This document shows positions 16,789 to 24,834 of a DNA stretch of 42,140 bases, piece after piece. The number at the start of each line of letters is the position of its first letter. Position 1 is the stretch's first letter. This stretch comes from Syntrophaceae bacterium UBA2188 (GTDB taxonomy: Bacteria > Desulfobacterota > BSN033 > UBA1163): the NCBI GenBank assembly GCA_002327985.1, contig DCVM01000153.1:1-42140 (forward strand), given 5' to 3'. The position numbers and the translations under genes were made by a program. Below the pieces are notes generated by a model. It did not search any database, was not told the DNA's origin, and saw nothing but the letters and a program-made list of their open reading frames with translations.

Positions 16789-17646
16789 TTGAGCCAAGCA
16801 TTCCAGAAAAATAAATTTGAACAGAGCGTTTCATTGCTCAGTTGGGCATATAATGAAGAGGATTCCATTATGGAGTTTCTTGGAAAGGCGTCCTGTTTAA
16901 TGGATGACACTGTTTTGGACTATGAAATTATCTTGATTGATGATGGAAGTACTGACAGGACTTATGAGATAGCCAGTAAATTTCAGGAGAAAAATCCTAA
17001 GGTAAAGATATTCAAGAATGAGAAAAATTTAAACGTTGGTATTTCAAGCCAAAGGGCAATACAAAAAGCATCAAAAGAATTTTTATTCTGGCAGACCGTT
17101 GACTGGTGCTATGATATCGCAAATCTCAGGATATTTTTAGAATATTTAAAAACGTTTGATATCGTTCAGGGGGTAAGGAGAAAACCCGTTGCAGTAAGGA
17201 TCAAATTATTCAAACCCATTGCGGCAGTTCTAAAACTTTTTGGTATGAAACATCTCACCAAACGCTCCGACACGATATCGAAAGCGATCGTTTCGGTGGT
17301 GAATTATATCCTTATTCGAATCCTCTTCAGAGTGCCTTTATCTGACTTTCAAAACGTCACCTTCTATCCTACCCAATGGATTCAATCCATTCAATGGGAA
17401 GCCAGGAGCTCCTTTGCCAATCCAGAAGGTTTAATCAAATCTTATTGGGCAGGAAAAACTATTAAAGAAGTTCCAATCAATTTTATTCCAAGAGTAAAAG
17501 GGGGAGGTAAGGGGACGAAGGTAACGTCAATGATTAATTCGGTTAAGGATATATTTCGGTTATGGTTTAAATGGATTGTATTGAGAAGGAGAGGATTAGT
17601 TGAAAAAGGTAAAATATATCGACTTAACCCCTCAGAGTGGGAGTAG
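16789..17646 (+). CDS. GT2 family glycosyltransferase
   Basis: A GT-A fold enzyme of about 285 residues. SVSLLSWAYNEEDSIMEF opens the domain, IILIDDGSTDRTYEIA is the nucleotide-binding segment and KNEKNLNVGISSQRAI follows. The DxD position reads WQTVDW, so metal coordination may be altered. A C-terminal basic segment RVKGGGKGTKV precedes an amphipathic stretch. No ATG precedes the domain: I chose TTG 16789, while GTG 16702 would overlap the dehydratase gene by 73 bases. It probably transfers the unusual sugar made by the upstream module. A 71-base gap follows, which holds an AT-rich stretch but no clear terminator. Confidence 0.82.
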   Translation: MSQAFQKNKFEQSVSLLSWAYNEEDSIMEFLGKASCLMDDTVLDYEIILIDDGSTDRTYEIASKFQEKNPKVKIFKNEKNLNVGISSQRAIQKASKEFLFWQTVDWCYDIANLRIFLEYLKTFDIVQGVRRKPVAVRIKLFKPIAAVLKLFGMKHLTKRSDTISKAIVSVVNYILIRILFRVPLSDFQNVTFYPTQWIQSIQWEARSSFANPEGLIKSYWAGKTIKEVPINFIPRVKGGGKGTKVTSMINSVKDIFRLWFKWIVLRRRGLVEKGKIYRLNPSEWE

Positions 17647-17717
17647 AATGATGTGATGAATTCATTTTTTCTGATAAGCTTGGATAAAAAGGAAAGTCTC
17701 TTTTAAAAAAAGATTCC

Positions 17718-18356
17718 ATGATGATGCTGTGGGCACCTTTTAGTGATTTGATGCAAAGGATTATTACTCTTAACAAATGGGAACAAAAAATAAATTTACG
17801 AAGAAGAGTTCAAACCCTAAACCTGCCACAGGGAAGTAAAGTTCTTGACTTCGGCTGTGGTACAGGTTTGTATGCAAGAGTGTTTACGAAAATGGGATTC
17901 CATTATTGTGGCTATGATATTGACCACCGATTGGTTTCTTATGCGCACTGTCTTTACAGAAATTGTCAATTTACAGCATCGAAGGATGAATTAAAAAAAG
18001 AAGCCCCCTTTGATCTGGTCGTTGCGAACTGTTGTTTCCATCATATCGATGATCTCACGCTTCATGAGGAACTCAATGAACTGAAAAGGATATTAAGCGC
18101 AGATGGAACTCTTTTTGTTGTCGATATCCTTATTTCCAATGAGGATACTTTCCTTTTAAGAAAGCTTTTTAGAAAGTTAGAATTGGGGGGACATGTTAGA
18201 TCCTACAATGATTACAAAAAACTTATAGAACAACATTTTAAAATCGTCAAGAGCAATGTCGGTCGGTCACACCTTTTTTCTATAAAGAATAACCCCATTT
18301 ACAACGATATGGTTTTTTTCGAATGCACAGTTGCCCACGTTGGCGGAGGAGGATAG
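17718..18356 (+). CDS. Class I SAM-dependent methyltransferase
   Basis: A 212-residue methyltransferase with motif I VLDFGCGTGLYARVF (from residue 42), CGYDID as motif II and FDLVVANCCFHHIDD for the catalytic region, followed by LSADGTLFVVDIL. The gene begins with three consecutive ATG codons, so the exact start is within two residues. It is separated from the upstream GT2 gene by 71 bases and from the flippase-like gene by 18 bases. The nucleotide composition is AT-rich like the module at its left. The substrate is unknown; a sugar or polyprenyl-linked intermediate is likely from context. Confidence 0.85.
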   Translation: MMMLWAPFSDLMQRIITLNKWEQKINLRRRVQTLNLPQGSKVLDFGCGTGLYARVFTKMGFHYCGYDIDHRLVSYAHCLYRNCQFTASKDELKKEAPFDLVVANCCFHHIDDLTLHEELNELKRILSADGTLFVVDILISNEDTFLLRKLFRKLELGGHVRSYNDYKKLIEQHFKIVKSNVGRSHLFSIKNNPIYNDMVFFECTVAHVGGGG

Positions 18357-18374
18357 GGAAAGTTCCCAGAATTC

Positions 18375-19358
18375 ATGAGGAAGAAGAGGATTTGGAAATT
18401 TGTTATCGTTCTCGCTAAGATTGCTCTTGCAGTGTTCGTGATCTATTATCTATTCAAGAGCGAGTGGTTGACAAAAGATGCCTTCACGAGGTTGTTCAGA
18501 GTGGAGCATATCCTTTTTATCCTACTTTCCGGATCCTTTTATCTTATTACTCAGATTTTATGCACATCACGACTTGTGTTGTTATTGAGAGCGATTCATT
18601 TTCCCCTACGATTTTTCAGAATTTTTAAATTAGTGATGATTGGAAACTTTTTTAATACGATTATCCCTGGAATGATCGGAGGAGATTTTATAAAAAGCCT
18701 CTATCTCATGAAGGGCGAGGAGGGAAAAAGGGGACAGAGCGCTGGAATCGTTATTATGGATCGGGCGTTGGGGTTCTTAGCCCTTCTATGGATTGGCGGC
18801 GTTTCACTGATTTATCTTTTGTGGCAAAAAAGCAAAGTATTGAATAGCTTCCACAATGAGATGTATATTGCAATCGGGGCCATTGGATGTATTTCGATTT
18901 TTTTCGGAGTTCTTATTATCTTCAGTAGGAATGAACGCGCTCGGCGTAAGATCGCTTCAGTTTTTACAGCCTTTTTCCGAAAGGGTATATTATATAATAT
19001 GCTTGACGGCTTTGGGGCTCTGATGAAGCACCGCTTGATTCTTGGCTATTCTCTCTTGGTAAGTGTCCTGATACAAATATTTTCATTGGCCGGGCTGCTC
19101 ATTCTTGCGAATCTGGTATCTGAGACTCTTCCGGATATGATTACCCTTGCAGGGGTATCCGCTATCGTCGTACTGGTCAACATCATTCCAGTGACCCCCG
19201 GCAATTTAGGCTGGACTGAGCTCATCGCTGCGTTATGCTGGTCTGCCGTGGGATCGAACGCTGGAGCAACCATTTTTTTAAATTGGCGAATTGTGACAGT
19301 TATGTTTTCACTGCCTTGGGGACTAGTCTTTCTTTCCATGACAGATTGGCGGAAGTAG
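18375..19358 (+). CDS. Lysylphosphatidylglycerol synthase TM-domain-like membrane protein (AglD/UPF0104)
   Basis: A 327-residue integral membrane protein with about eight hydrophobic segments. The hallmark NFFNTIIPGMIGGDFIKSLYL (N91, P98, G102-G103-D104) and PVTPGNLGWTELIAAL match the LPG_synthase_TM family (PF03706). In this family the transmembrane part alone, lacking the catalytic C-terminal domain, is common beside glycosyltransferases and is suspected to move lipid-linked substrates across the membrane. That activity is inference. It is followed 43 bases later by a GT-C enzyme, a frequent partner arrangement. No catalytic residues for aminoacyl transfer are present. Confidence 0.9.
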   Translation: MRKKRIWKFVIVLAKIALAVFVIYYLFKSEWLTKDAFTRLFRVEHILFILLSGSFYLITQILCTSRLVLLLRAIHFPLRFFRIFKLVMIGNFFNTIIPGMIGGDFIKSLYLMKGEEGKRGQSAGIVIMDRALGFLALLWIGGVSLIYLLWQKSKVLNSFHNEMYIAIGAIGCISIFFGVLIIFSRNERARRKIASVFTAFFRKGILYNMLDGFGALMKHRLILGYSLLVSVLIQIFSLAGLLILANLVSETLPDMITLAGVSAIVVLVNIIPVTPGNLGWTELIAALCWSAVGSNAGATIFLNWRIVTVMFSLPWGLVFLSMTDWRK

Positions 19359-19401
19359 CTGCTAAGAGATCCCAAAGGAATTGACTGAAGAAATAGATGC
19401 A

Positions 19402-20982
19402 ATGAGCAGAGTTAAACTTCCACGGAAAAAATGGATTTACCCGGCCCTTATTATTATCCTCGGGTTCTCTTACTATGCCAGTTTTTTTAATTATGGAATC
19501 AATTTAGGCGACGAAGGGTATATCGTGGATGGGGGTGAAAGAGTTCTAAGGGGACAGTGGCCTGTGAGCGATTTCATGTCGTACCCCCCTGGAAGCTATT
19601 TTCTATTGGCACTTTTCTTCAAGATCTTCGGGGCGAGTCTGCTGGTCTCCAGATTTTTGGAAATGACCTTTCTTATCGTCAATGGGCTCCTGGCGTTCTA
19701 CATTGGGAAGCGATTGATGCCAGAGAAGTGGGCCCTCCTTCCTCCCTTTGTTTTGATAGCCTTTCCAGGATTCTGGCATAAGGCCGTTCTTGCATTTAGC
19801 CTGCTTCTTCCCCTCTCCATGCTATTACGCTTCCTGGAAAGAAAGACCATGACGGGGATACTCTATATGGGTTGGGCTGTCGGATTAGCCATGGTCTTCA
19901 GGATTGAGGCGGCTCTATTCTCGTTGATTACTATTTTGTCAAGCCTTTTTTGTTACCATCTATGGAGAGATGGCGTGCTTTCTGTGAATCGGGAGTCAAT
20001 GGCGAGCTTTTTGAAAGAATTCATATTATGCGGTTTAGCTGTGTTGAGTATTTTAACTCCCGTCCTTATGTTTTATTATTACCAATCAGATCTGGTAAGA
20101 TTTTTTCATTCATTAAGGGAGGGCTATGGGTCCAGTAATATATCCTGGGTGAGTGGTTTTTTTGAAAAGCCGAGTCTTTTATCGGCGATAACGAAATTTC
20201 GTATCGGAAGCTTGAAAAACCTTTTCTTCTTCCTGACCCTTGCCCTCTACCTCTTCATCTTGAGAAGGGTGGTCGTTCATTTTTTCATAGAGAAAAGAAA
20301 AGATTTTCCATTACTCCTCCCCGTTCTTATTTTGGGTGTCGTTTCTTTAATCTATTCCTACATTGCTTTTAGCAAGGCACATTTATTACAAATAGCAGCG
20401 ACGTCTTATATTCTATTTACCTTTTTACTTTATTCACTTTGGCAAAGGAAAGGTTTGAAATCGACAATCGGGTTGGTTATTTTAATACTTTTCTTGACTC
20501 TGCATGTCTTGGATAGTTTCAAATGGGGTGCCCATTTCGCTTCAGGTTCAATCAGTAGACTTTATTATATCAGGAAGGAAGGAGCCAGGCTTCTTTCATC
20601 ACCTCAGGCAAAGATTTATGTGGGCAAGAAAGAGTTTGATACCCTTGACGGTTTGATTCAATTTTTTGAGAATAGGCAGGGTTATCTGTTACCCATCCAT
20701 TTTGAATCGATGGTGAACTTTTTAACAGGTTTGGAGAATCCGACACGACACACCATCATTACGCCGCCTTTGTTGCAAGGGATGGCAAAACAAAAGGAGG
20801 TGATCGATGATATTGAAAGATTCAAGATAAAATACTTGCTCATCCATAGAATGAACTGGGTGGAGGAAGGGAGCTTCCGGTTTCGCGATTATGCTCCTTT
20901 TGTACACGAGTTTGTATTGAGGCATTATCAGTTGGAAAAAGAAGTGGGGGATTATTTAATATATTCTCGTCAATCCGTATAA
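19402..20982 (+). CDS. GT-C membrane glycosyltransferase (PMT/ArnT-like)
   Basis: A membrane protein of about 526 residues with some ten or more hydrophobic segments. After the first membrane span comes NLGDEGYIVDGGERVLRG, the acidic loop that forms the active site in GT-C enzymes using polyprenyl-phosphate sugars (GT39/GT83 style). YPPGSYFLLALFFKIFG follows. The soluble C-terminal part contains LIHRMNW and ends in YLIYSRQSV. I chose ATG 19402, which has GAAGAA about 10 bases upstream; a TTG at 19381 is in frame with an overly close AAAGGA. It probably adds a sugar to the glycan on the periplasmic face, and the neighbouring flippase-like protein could supply donor lipids. Confidence 0.85.
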   Translation: MSRVKLPRKKWIYPALIIILGFSYYASFFNYGINLGDEGYIVDGGERVLRGQWPVSDFMSYPPGSYFLLALFFKIFGASLLVSRFLEMTFLIVNGLLAFYIGKRLMPEKWALLPPFVLIAFPGFWHKAVLAFSLLLPLSMLLRFLERKTMTGILYMGWAVGLAMVFRIEAALFSLITILSSLFCYHLWRDGVLSVNRESMASFLKEFILCGLAVLSILTPVLMFYYYQSDLVRFFHSLREGYGSSNISWVSGFFEKPSLLSAITKFRIGSLKNLFFFLTLALYLFILRRVVVHFFIEKRKDFPLLLPVLILGVVSLIYSYIAFSKAHLLQIAATSYILFTFLLYSLWQRKGLKSTIGLVILILFLTLHVLDSFKWGAHFASGSISRLYYIRKEGARLLSSPQAKIYVGKKEFDTLDGLIQFFENRQGYLLPIHFESMVNFLTGLENPTRHTIITPPLLQGMAKQKEVIDDIERFKIKYLLIHRMNWVEEGSFRFRDYAPFVHEFVLRHYQLEKEVGDYLIYSRQSV

Positions 20983-21039
20983 TCATGAATCTTGATGGTT
21001 TAATAGGGATAGATCCCAGTGGTGATCAAAGGAGAGAAA

Positions 21040-22599
21040 ATGCCTAATATTGCGGTAATTGGTTGTGGATACTGGGGCAAGAATCTAATTCGAAACTTTT
21101 GGGAGTTAAGGGCGTTACATACCCTCTATGATGCAGATGAGAAGAAAGCAAAGGAATGGGGGTCTCTCTCCCCACAGGTCAACATCGCCAGCCAATTGAC
21201 CGAGGTATTTAGGGATGAATCTATTGAGGGGATTGTGGTGGCAACCCCTGCCGAGTCTCATTATAGGATAGCGAGGGAGGCTCTGAAGGCAGGGAAGGAT
21301 GTTTTTGTTGAAAAACCATTAGCTTTAAAGGTGAGGGAGGGAAAGGAGTTAGTCACCTTAGCAAAAGAAAAAGACCGGATCTTGATGGTCGGCCATCTCC
21401 TCGAATACCATCCGGGGATTATTAAGCTTAAGCAGATGATTTCGAATGGAGAGTTGGGGAAAATTAATTATATCCACTCCACCCGACTCAACCTCGGTAA
21501 GTTTCGTACCGAAGAGAACATACTTTGGAGCTTCGCTCCTCATGATATCTCCGTGATCCTCCTCCTTTTGGGTGAGATGCCCCAGGAAGTATCGGCCCAT
21601 GGGGGAAGTTACCTTAATCAGGGGGTAGCCGATGTGACGATGACAACCATGGATTTTCCAAGTGGAGTGAAATCACATATTTTTGTTAGTTGGCTTCATC
21701 CTTATAAAGAGCAGAAGTTGGTGATCGTCGGAGATCGAAAGATGGCTGTTTTCGATGATGTCGTTCAACAAGATAAACTTTTACTTTTCAGTCATCGAAT
21801 CGATTGGATAGAACGGATTCCCATCCCGCGAAAAGAAGATGCAGAGGTGATTCACTTCGACATGGAGGAACCCCTTAAGAGTGAATGTCGGCATTTTCTG
21901 GATTGCCTTCAGACCCGTCAGAAACCAAAGACCGATGGTAACAACGGATTAAGAGTTTTAGAGATCCTTGACCTCTGTCAAAGGTCTTTGGAAATGGGAG
22001 GGAAGGTGTTCACCCTTGGAAAAGGACCGCAAGGCGATGTTTTCATCCACGACACGGCCTGTGTTGATGAACCTGTGGAGATTGGGGAGGGGACAAAGAT
22101 CTGGCATTTCACCCACATCATGCCAGGGGCTAAAATTGGGGAGCGTTGTATTATTGGTCAAAATGTTTTTATCGGGTCGGGTGCCATCTTAGGAAATAAT
22201 ATAAAGATTCAAAACAATGTTTCGATCTATGATGAGGTGATTTTAGAAGAGGATGTCTTCTGTGGGCCCTCAATGGTCTTTACCAATGTCTTTAATCCCC
22301 GCAGTTTTATCTCGAGGAAGAAGGAGTTCCGAAAAACCCTGGTGAAAAGGGGGGCAACCTTGGGTGCCAATGCGACGATTATCTGTGGAAATAAGATTGG
22401 CCAGTATGCCTTCATCGGGGCCGGGTCTGTGATTACCAAGGATATTCCGGACTATGCTTTGGTCTATGGGAACCCGGGAAAGGTGAAAGGATGGGTCTGC
22501 CAATGTGCGGAGGAGATCACTTTTCGGTCTGGGAAAGCAATGTGTAAAGCCTGTGGAAAGCGTTACAAGAAAGATCATGTCGGGGTGAGGTTAATTTGA
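21040..22599 (+). CDS. Fused Gfo/Idh/MocA dehydrogenase and hexapeptide N-acetyltransferase (WlbA-WlbB type)
   Basis: A 519-residue two-domain protein. Residues 1 to about 325 are an NAD-dependent oxidoreductase: the Rossmann motif is GCGYWGKN (8-15) and the catalytic-type motif is EKPLAL at 91-96. Residues of about 340-490 form a left-handed beta-helix (EIGEGTKIWHFTHIMPGAKIG onward, ending DIPDYALVYGNPGKV). The tail holds CQC and CKAC, a likely small zinc ribbon. WlbA/WbpB oxidises C3 of UDP-GlcNAcA and WlbB/WbpD N-acetylates the 3-amino product, so the fusion joins non-consecutive steps. The AAAGGAG at 21028-21034 fixes the ATG 21040 start. The WbpA-type dehydrogenase is not in the window; the aminotransferase at 8480 could fill the WbpE role. 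Confidence 0.9.
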   Translation: MPNIAVIGCGYWGKNLIRNFWELRALHTLYDADEKKAKEWGSLSPQVNIASQLTEVFRDESIEGIVVATPAESHYRIAREALKAGKDVFVEKPLALKVREGKELVTLAKEKDRILMVGHLLEYHPGIIKLKQMISNGELGKINYIHSTRLNLGKFRTEENILWSFAPHDISVILLLLGEMPQEVSAHGGSYLNQGVADVTMTTMDFPSGVKSHIFVSWLHPYKEQKLVIVGDRKMAVFDDVVQQDKLLLFSHRIDWIERIPIPRKEDAEVIHFDMEEPLKSECRHFLDCLQTRQKPKTDGNNGLRVLEILDLCQRSLEMGGKVFTLGKGPQGDVFIHDTACVDEPVEIGEGTKIWHFTHIMPGAKIGERCIIGQNVFIGSGAILGNNIKIQNNVSIYDEVILEEDVFCGPSMVFTNVFNPRSFISRKKEFRKTLVKRGATLGANATIICGNKIGQYAFIGAGSVITKDIPDYALVYGNPGKVKGWVCQCAEEITFRSGKAMCKACGKRYKKDHVGVRLI

Positions 22600-22637
22600 A
22601 ACATAGTAGAAAACTGATCCTGGGCAGAGTCAAAGGA

Positions 22638-23771
22638 ATGAAGATCGTCACGGTCGTAGGAGCGAGGCCTCAGTTTATTAAAGCGGCAGCGGTCAATCGT
22701 GCGATTCATCAATGGAATAAGAAGAAGAAACGAATTCGGGAAATACTGGTCCATACAGGCCAGCATTACGATGTCCTGATGGATAAGGTTTTTTTTGAAG
22801 AATTGGCCCTCCCGAGGCCCAATTATCATTTGGGGGTGGGTTCAGGGTCTCATGCGGAGCAGACCGGGATGATGCTTGAACGAATCGAAGCGGTCCTAAA
22901 AAAAGAAAAACCTATGGTGGTGATGGTCTATGGAGATACAAATTCGACACTGGCTGGAGCCTTAGCGGCGGCAAAACTGAATATCCCCGTTGCCCATGTT
23001 GAGGCAGGATTAAGGAGTGATGACCGGACGATGCCAGAGGAAATCAACCGCCTTCTTACGGATCATGTCTCAACCTTCTTATTCTGTCCCACTGACCAAG
23101 CGATTCAGAATTTATTAAGGGAAGGGATAGAAGATGAAAAGACGAGAAAGGTTAAAAATGTTGGGGATGTGATGTACGATTCAATCCTTCATTATTCTAA
23201 ACTGGCAGAAGAGAAAAGCACTGTTCTTAAAGATTTGAATCTTTATTTTTCAACTCCGAACTCCGAACACCGAACTCAAAACTATTATCTGGCCACCCTT
23301 CACCGAGCCGAGAATACTGATGATCCGAAGCGGTTACGGTCTATCTTGAAAGCTTTGGATGAACTCGGCAGAAAAATGCCAGTCATCTTCCCCTTGCATC
23401 CGAGGACAAAGAAGATGATGAATGCCTCTCATCTTTTATCCAGATTCAAAAACATTAAGTGCATGGAGCCGGTTTCTTATTTGAATATGCTTAAACTGGA
23501 AAAAAATGCTGAGGCTATCCTGACCGATTCAGGAGGAGTTCAGAAAGAAGCTTACTGGTTGAGAACCCCATGCGTTACTCTGAGGGAGGTCACAGAATGG
23601 GGTTATACGGTTAAAGAGGGCTGGAATATGGTTTCCGGGTGGAGAACCTTCGATATCCTTCAAGCCATTCAGAAACTATCCATTCTAAAAAAGAGGAGAA
23701 AGAAGGAGATTGGTCAGCAAAGGGGAGCTGGCGAAGCAATTGTTAGGTTTCTCTCTCAATGGAGTCTCTGA
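22638..23771 (+). CDS. wecB: UDP-GlcNAc 2-epimerase-like enzyme (WecB/WbpI family), non-hydrolysing
   Basis: A 377-residue epimerase. Motifs are GARPQFIKAA (8-17), HTGQHYD (39-45), YGDTNSTLAGALAAA with D100, HVEAGLRS (120-127) and the later LHRAEN. It interconverts UDP-GlcNAc and UDP-ManNAc, or in the WbpI branch UDP-GlcNAc3NAcA and UDP-ManNAc3NAcA. Sitting just after the WlbA-WlbB fusion, the WbpI reaction is plausible. I chose ATG 22638 because the family begins with MKIVTVVGARPQF; an in-frame TTG at 22596 has a GAGG site and cannot be excluded. Near residues 205-214 an extra segment (STPNSEHRTQ) is encoded by a tandem 7-base repeat. The 3' end overlaps the convergent SGNH gene by 16 bases. 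Confidence 0.92.
   Translation: MKIVTVVGARPQFIKAAAVNRAIHQWNKKKKRIREILVHTGQHYDVLMDKVFFEELALPRPNYHLGVGSGSHAEQTGMMLERIEAVLKKEKPMVVMVYGDTNSTLAGALAAAKLNIPVAHVEAGLRSDDRTMPEEINRLLTDHVSTFLFCPTDQAIQNLLREGIEDEKTRKVKNVGDVMYDSILHYSKLAEEKSTVLKDLNLYFSTPNSEHRTQNYYLATLHRAENTDDPKRLRSILKALDELGRKMPVIFPLHPRTKKMMNASHLLSRFKNIKCMEPVSYLNMLKLEKNAEAILTDSGGVQKEAYWLRTPCVTLREVTEWGYTVKEGWNMVSGWRTFDILQAIQKLSILKKRRKKEIGQQRGAGEAIVRFLSQWSL
23252..23279 (+). repeat. Imperfect tandem heptanucleotide repeat inside the 2-epimerase gene
   Basis: Four consecutive 7-base units read AACTCCG, AACTCCG, AACACCG and AACTCAA. Because 7 is not a multiple of 3, the units are read in shifting frames and give the peptide STPNSEHRTQN. The segment lies in a linker just before the conserved LHRAEN motif, where typical family members have no such insertion. 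Gain or loss of one unit would shift the reading frame. Confidence 0.85.
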
Positions 23772-24826
23772 TCCATATTCTGCAAGCGATTCTTTTTCTC
23801 AAAACTCATTTTTAAATTTTTAAGGTGGGGGTCAATGTTCTCTTTGGTCACCCATGCGCCAAAGTCCCTCGGCACTGTCCATGTCCTATCATCGAATATC
23901 CTCGCTGCAATGAGACGACTCACTGAAGGATTGTAATGAGAGTGTTCAAGGTAATTCTTACTATCCGTAGTGATGCTGTTATATCCGCTAAAATCCCAAA
24001 ACGAGGTGATTTCCGACAAGCCCCTTAAAAATGAAAAATAGTCTTCTTCCAAAAAATGATCCATCACCATTCGATGATGCGGGGTGATGAAAATAATGGG
24101 ATGAATATGATATTGCCTACACAACGCCACCAGCTCTTTCAATACCTCCAAATTATCTCTACTCATTTTATCTTTTATTATATTTTTAAGATTTCTCTGG
24201 TTTTCCAAAAAAATCTGGCGAGCCTCAGCCTCTGATCCCAAAGCCAGAGCTCCATCCTCCCCAAATTGACTGGCTGGACTTGTCTTTCTGCCGAAATTCG
24301 CCCTTAATTTCCGCTTGATGTCACCCTTAGGAAGAATAGTCAAATAAGACCAATAAAAAGCAATGGGATGAGTATTCGCGACATAGGGATGTAGTTTTAA
24401 TAAATAATCCTGATCTTTATGCATCTTTAGCGTAAAGCAAAAATCGATATCTAAACCAATATATAGGGTTTTTACCGAATACCCATTTTTAATTAAATAG
24501 TTCACGTGGAGTAAATGTTCAGTGACTGTTGCAGCGATGGTTGCAAGATTATAGCCTTTTCCAAAAGGAATATATTTCTCAACCATATCGGGACGCGTGA
24601 GATACATCCTTGAACTTCCCAAAATATAAAAGTTGAATTTTCTTTTCTCTTTTTTTAGAAATTCAATTTTGGCATATCGATCGTTGATCTGAGCTTGTAC
24701 TCCGAAAAAGGGGGTTCGAAAGATATAAAAGGGATCCACCACGAGATTGATGAGTACAACAGAAAAAAGGTAAACGATGATGGCACTCAAAAAAATGACT
24801 GAGAATTTTTTATAATTCATCCCCAT
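23756..24826 (-). CDS. Membrane-anchored SGNH-like protein, cassette B
   Basis: A 356-residue protein with one N-terminal membrane span (about 9-30, then DPFYIFRTPF) and an SGNH-like extracytoplasmic domain. Block I is ILGSSRMYLTRP, with candidate nucleophile S72. The C-terminal block is YLEHSHYNPSVS, where the usual D-x-x-H appears as E294-x-x-H297. The architecture recalls DltD and PatB partners of MBOATs. It is longer than and only distantly similar to the SGNH proteins of cassettes A, C and D. The gene starts 8 bases after its MBOAT partner and its end overlaps the convergent epimerase gene by 16 bases. Role: probable second step of glycan O-acylation. Loss of catalysis through the Asp-to-Glu change is possible. 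Confidence 0.78.
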   Translation of the reverse strand: MGMNYKKFSVIFLSAIIVYLFSVVLINLVVDPFYIFRTPFFGVQAQINDRYAKIEFLKKEKRKFNFYILGSSRMYLTRPDMVEKYIPFGKGYNLATIAATVTEHLLHVNYLIKNGYSVKTLYIGLDIDFCFTLKMHKDQDYLLKLHPYVANTHPIAFYWSYLTILPKGDIKRKLRANFGRKTSPASQFGEDGALALGSEAEARQIFLENQRNLKNIIKDKMSRDNLEVLKELVALCRQYHIHPIIFITPHHRMVMDHFLEEDYFSFLRGLSEITSFWDFSGYNSITTDSKNYLEHSHYNPSVSRLIAARIFDDRTWTVPRDFGAWVTKENIDPHLKNLKMSFEKKNRLQNMDQRLH

Positions 24827-24834
24827 CGCAAAGC

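Noticed and set aside
17375..17391. Perfect 17-base palindrome AATGGATT-C-AATCCATT
   Set aside because: It is within the GT2 coding frame (WIQSIQW), with a single-base centre. It is more likely a codon coincidence than an operator.
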